This document shows, in pieces, positions 5,040-5,057 of a DNA stretch of 5,057 nucleotides (positions are counted from its first letter, which is position 1; every line of letters begins with the position of its first letter). This DNA is from an uncultured Bacteroidota bacterium. GTDB taxonomy: Bacteria > Bacteroidota > Bacteroidia > Chitinophagales > Chitinophagaceae. The notes below the pieces were generated by a model. It saw only the letters and a list, made by a program, of their open reading frames with translations, was not told where the DNA came from and made no database searches. Made by a program: the position numbers and the translations under genes. Location of the stretch: assembly GCA_903933995.1 (NCBI GenBank), contig CAIZMD010000787.1, forward strand, positions 1 to 5,057, given 5' to 3'.

Positions 5040-5057
5040 ATGACTACTTTTCTGTTC
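5040..5057 (+). CDS. Possible start of a divergent gene, cut by the window edge
   Basis: ATG at 5040 is preceded by AAAGAG (5033-5038) and opens a frame MTTFLF that runs out of the window. TACGTTTA (5007-5014) fits TAnnTTTG at seven of eight positions and would place a transcription start about 20 nt upstream of this ATG. Six codons do not allow identification; it may be chance. Confidence 0.3.

Noticed and set aside
1..5057. CRISPR array, insertion sequence or attachment site
   Set aside because: No regularly spaced direct repeats outside the lipoprotein coding repeat, and no transposase, integrase or terminal inverted repeats were seen.

Overview
The window looks like a chromosomal segment of a member of the Bacteroidota, most likely near Chitinophagaceae/Sphingobacteriia. 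The reasons are moderate AT-richness, a TTG(G)-N19-TAnnTTTG type promoter instead of a sigma70 promoter, weak or absent Shine-Dalgarno sequences, a pheA/aminotransferase gene pair typical of the Bacteroidota aromatic amino acid operon, and an ECF-type sigma factor paired with a one-TM protein. This placement is inferred from sequence style only.

Positions 1-1691 (minus strand) hold the start of an aromatic amino acid operon. Reading in the direction of transcription there is a promoter (1661-1691), a 29-residue leader peptide with nine aromatic residues in a row (1564-1653), overlapping alternative hairpins ending in an intrinsic terminator with a 9-U tract (1517-1635), pheA for prephenate dehydratase (605-1486), and 2 nt later a class I/II aminotransferase (1-602, cut by the window edge). 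This is a complete ribosome-mediated transcription attenuator tuned to Phe and Tyr: starvation should stall the ribosome in the aromatic run, free segment 2 to pair with segment 3, and block the terminator.

Positions 1748-2056 (minus strand) hold a 58-residue lipoprotein with an exact seven-residue repeat. After it come a roughly 80-nt region with nested and possibly pseudoknotted complementary segments, and a strong intrinsic terminator.

Positions 2203-3881 (plus strand) hold a two-gene unit: an ECF-like sigma factor followed, 5 nt later, by a single-pass membrane protein. That protein has an N-terminal segment resembling the cytoplasmic part of Bacteroidota anti-sigma factors, one transmembrane helix, and a periplasmic HtrA/trypsin-like serine protease domain with an intact His-Asp-Ser triad and no PDZ domain. 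If the reading is right, it joins anti-sigma control and envelope proteolysis in one polypeptide. Two terminators follow (3903-3933 and 3999-4025), the second bidirectional.

Positions 4083-4991 (minus strand) hold a sugar-nucleotidyltransferase-like protein, convergent with the protease. At the right edge a divergent plus-strand gene may begin at 5040.
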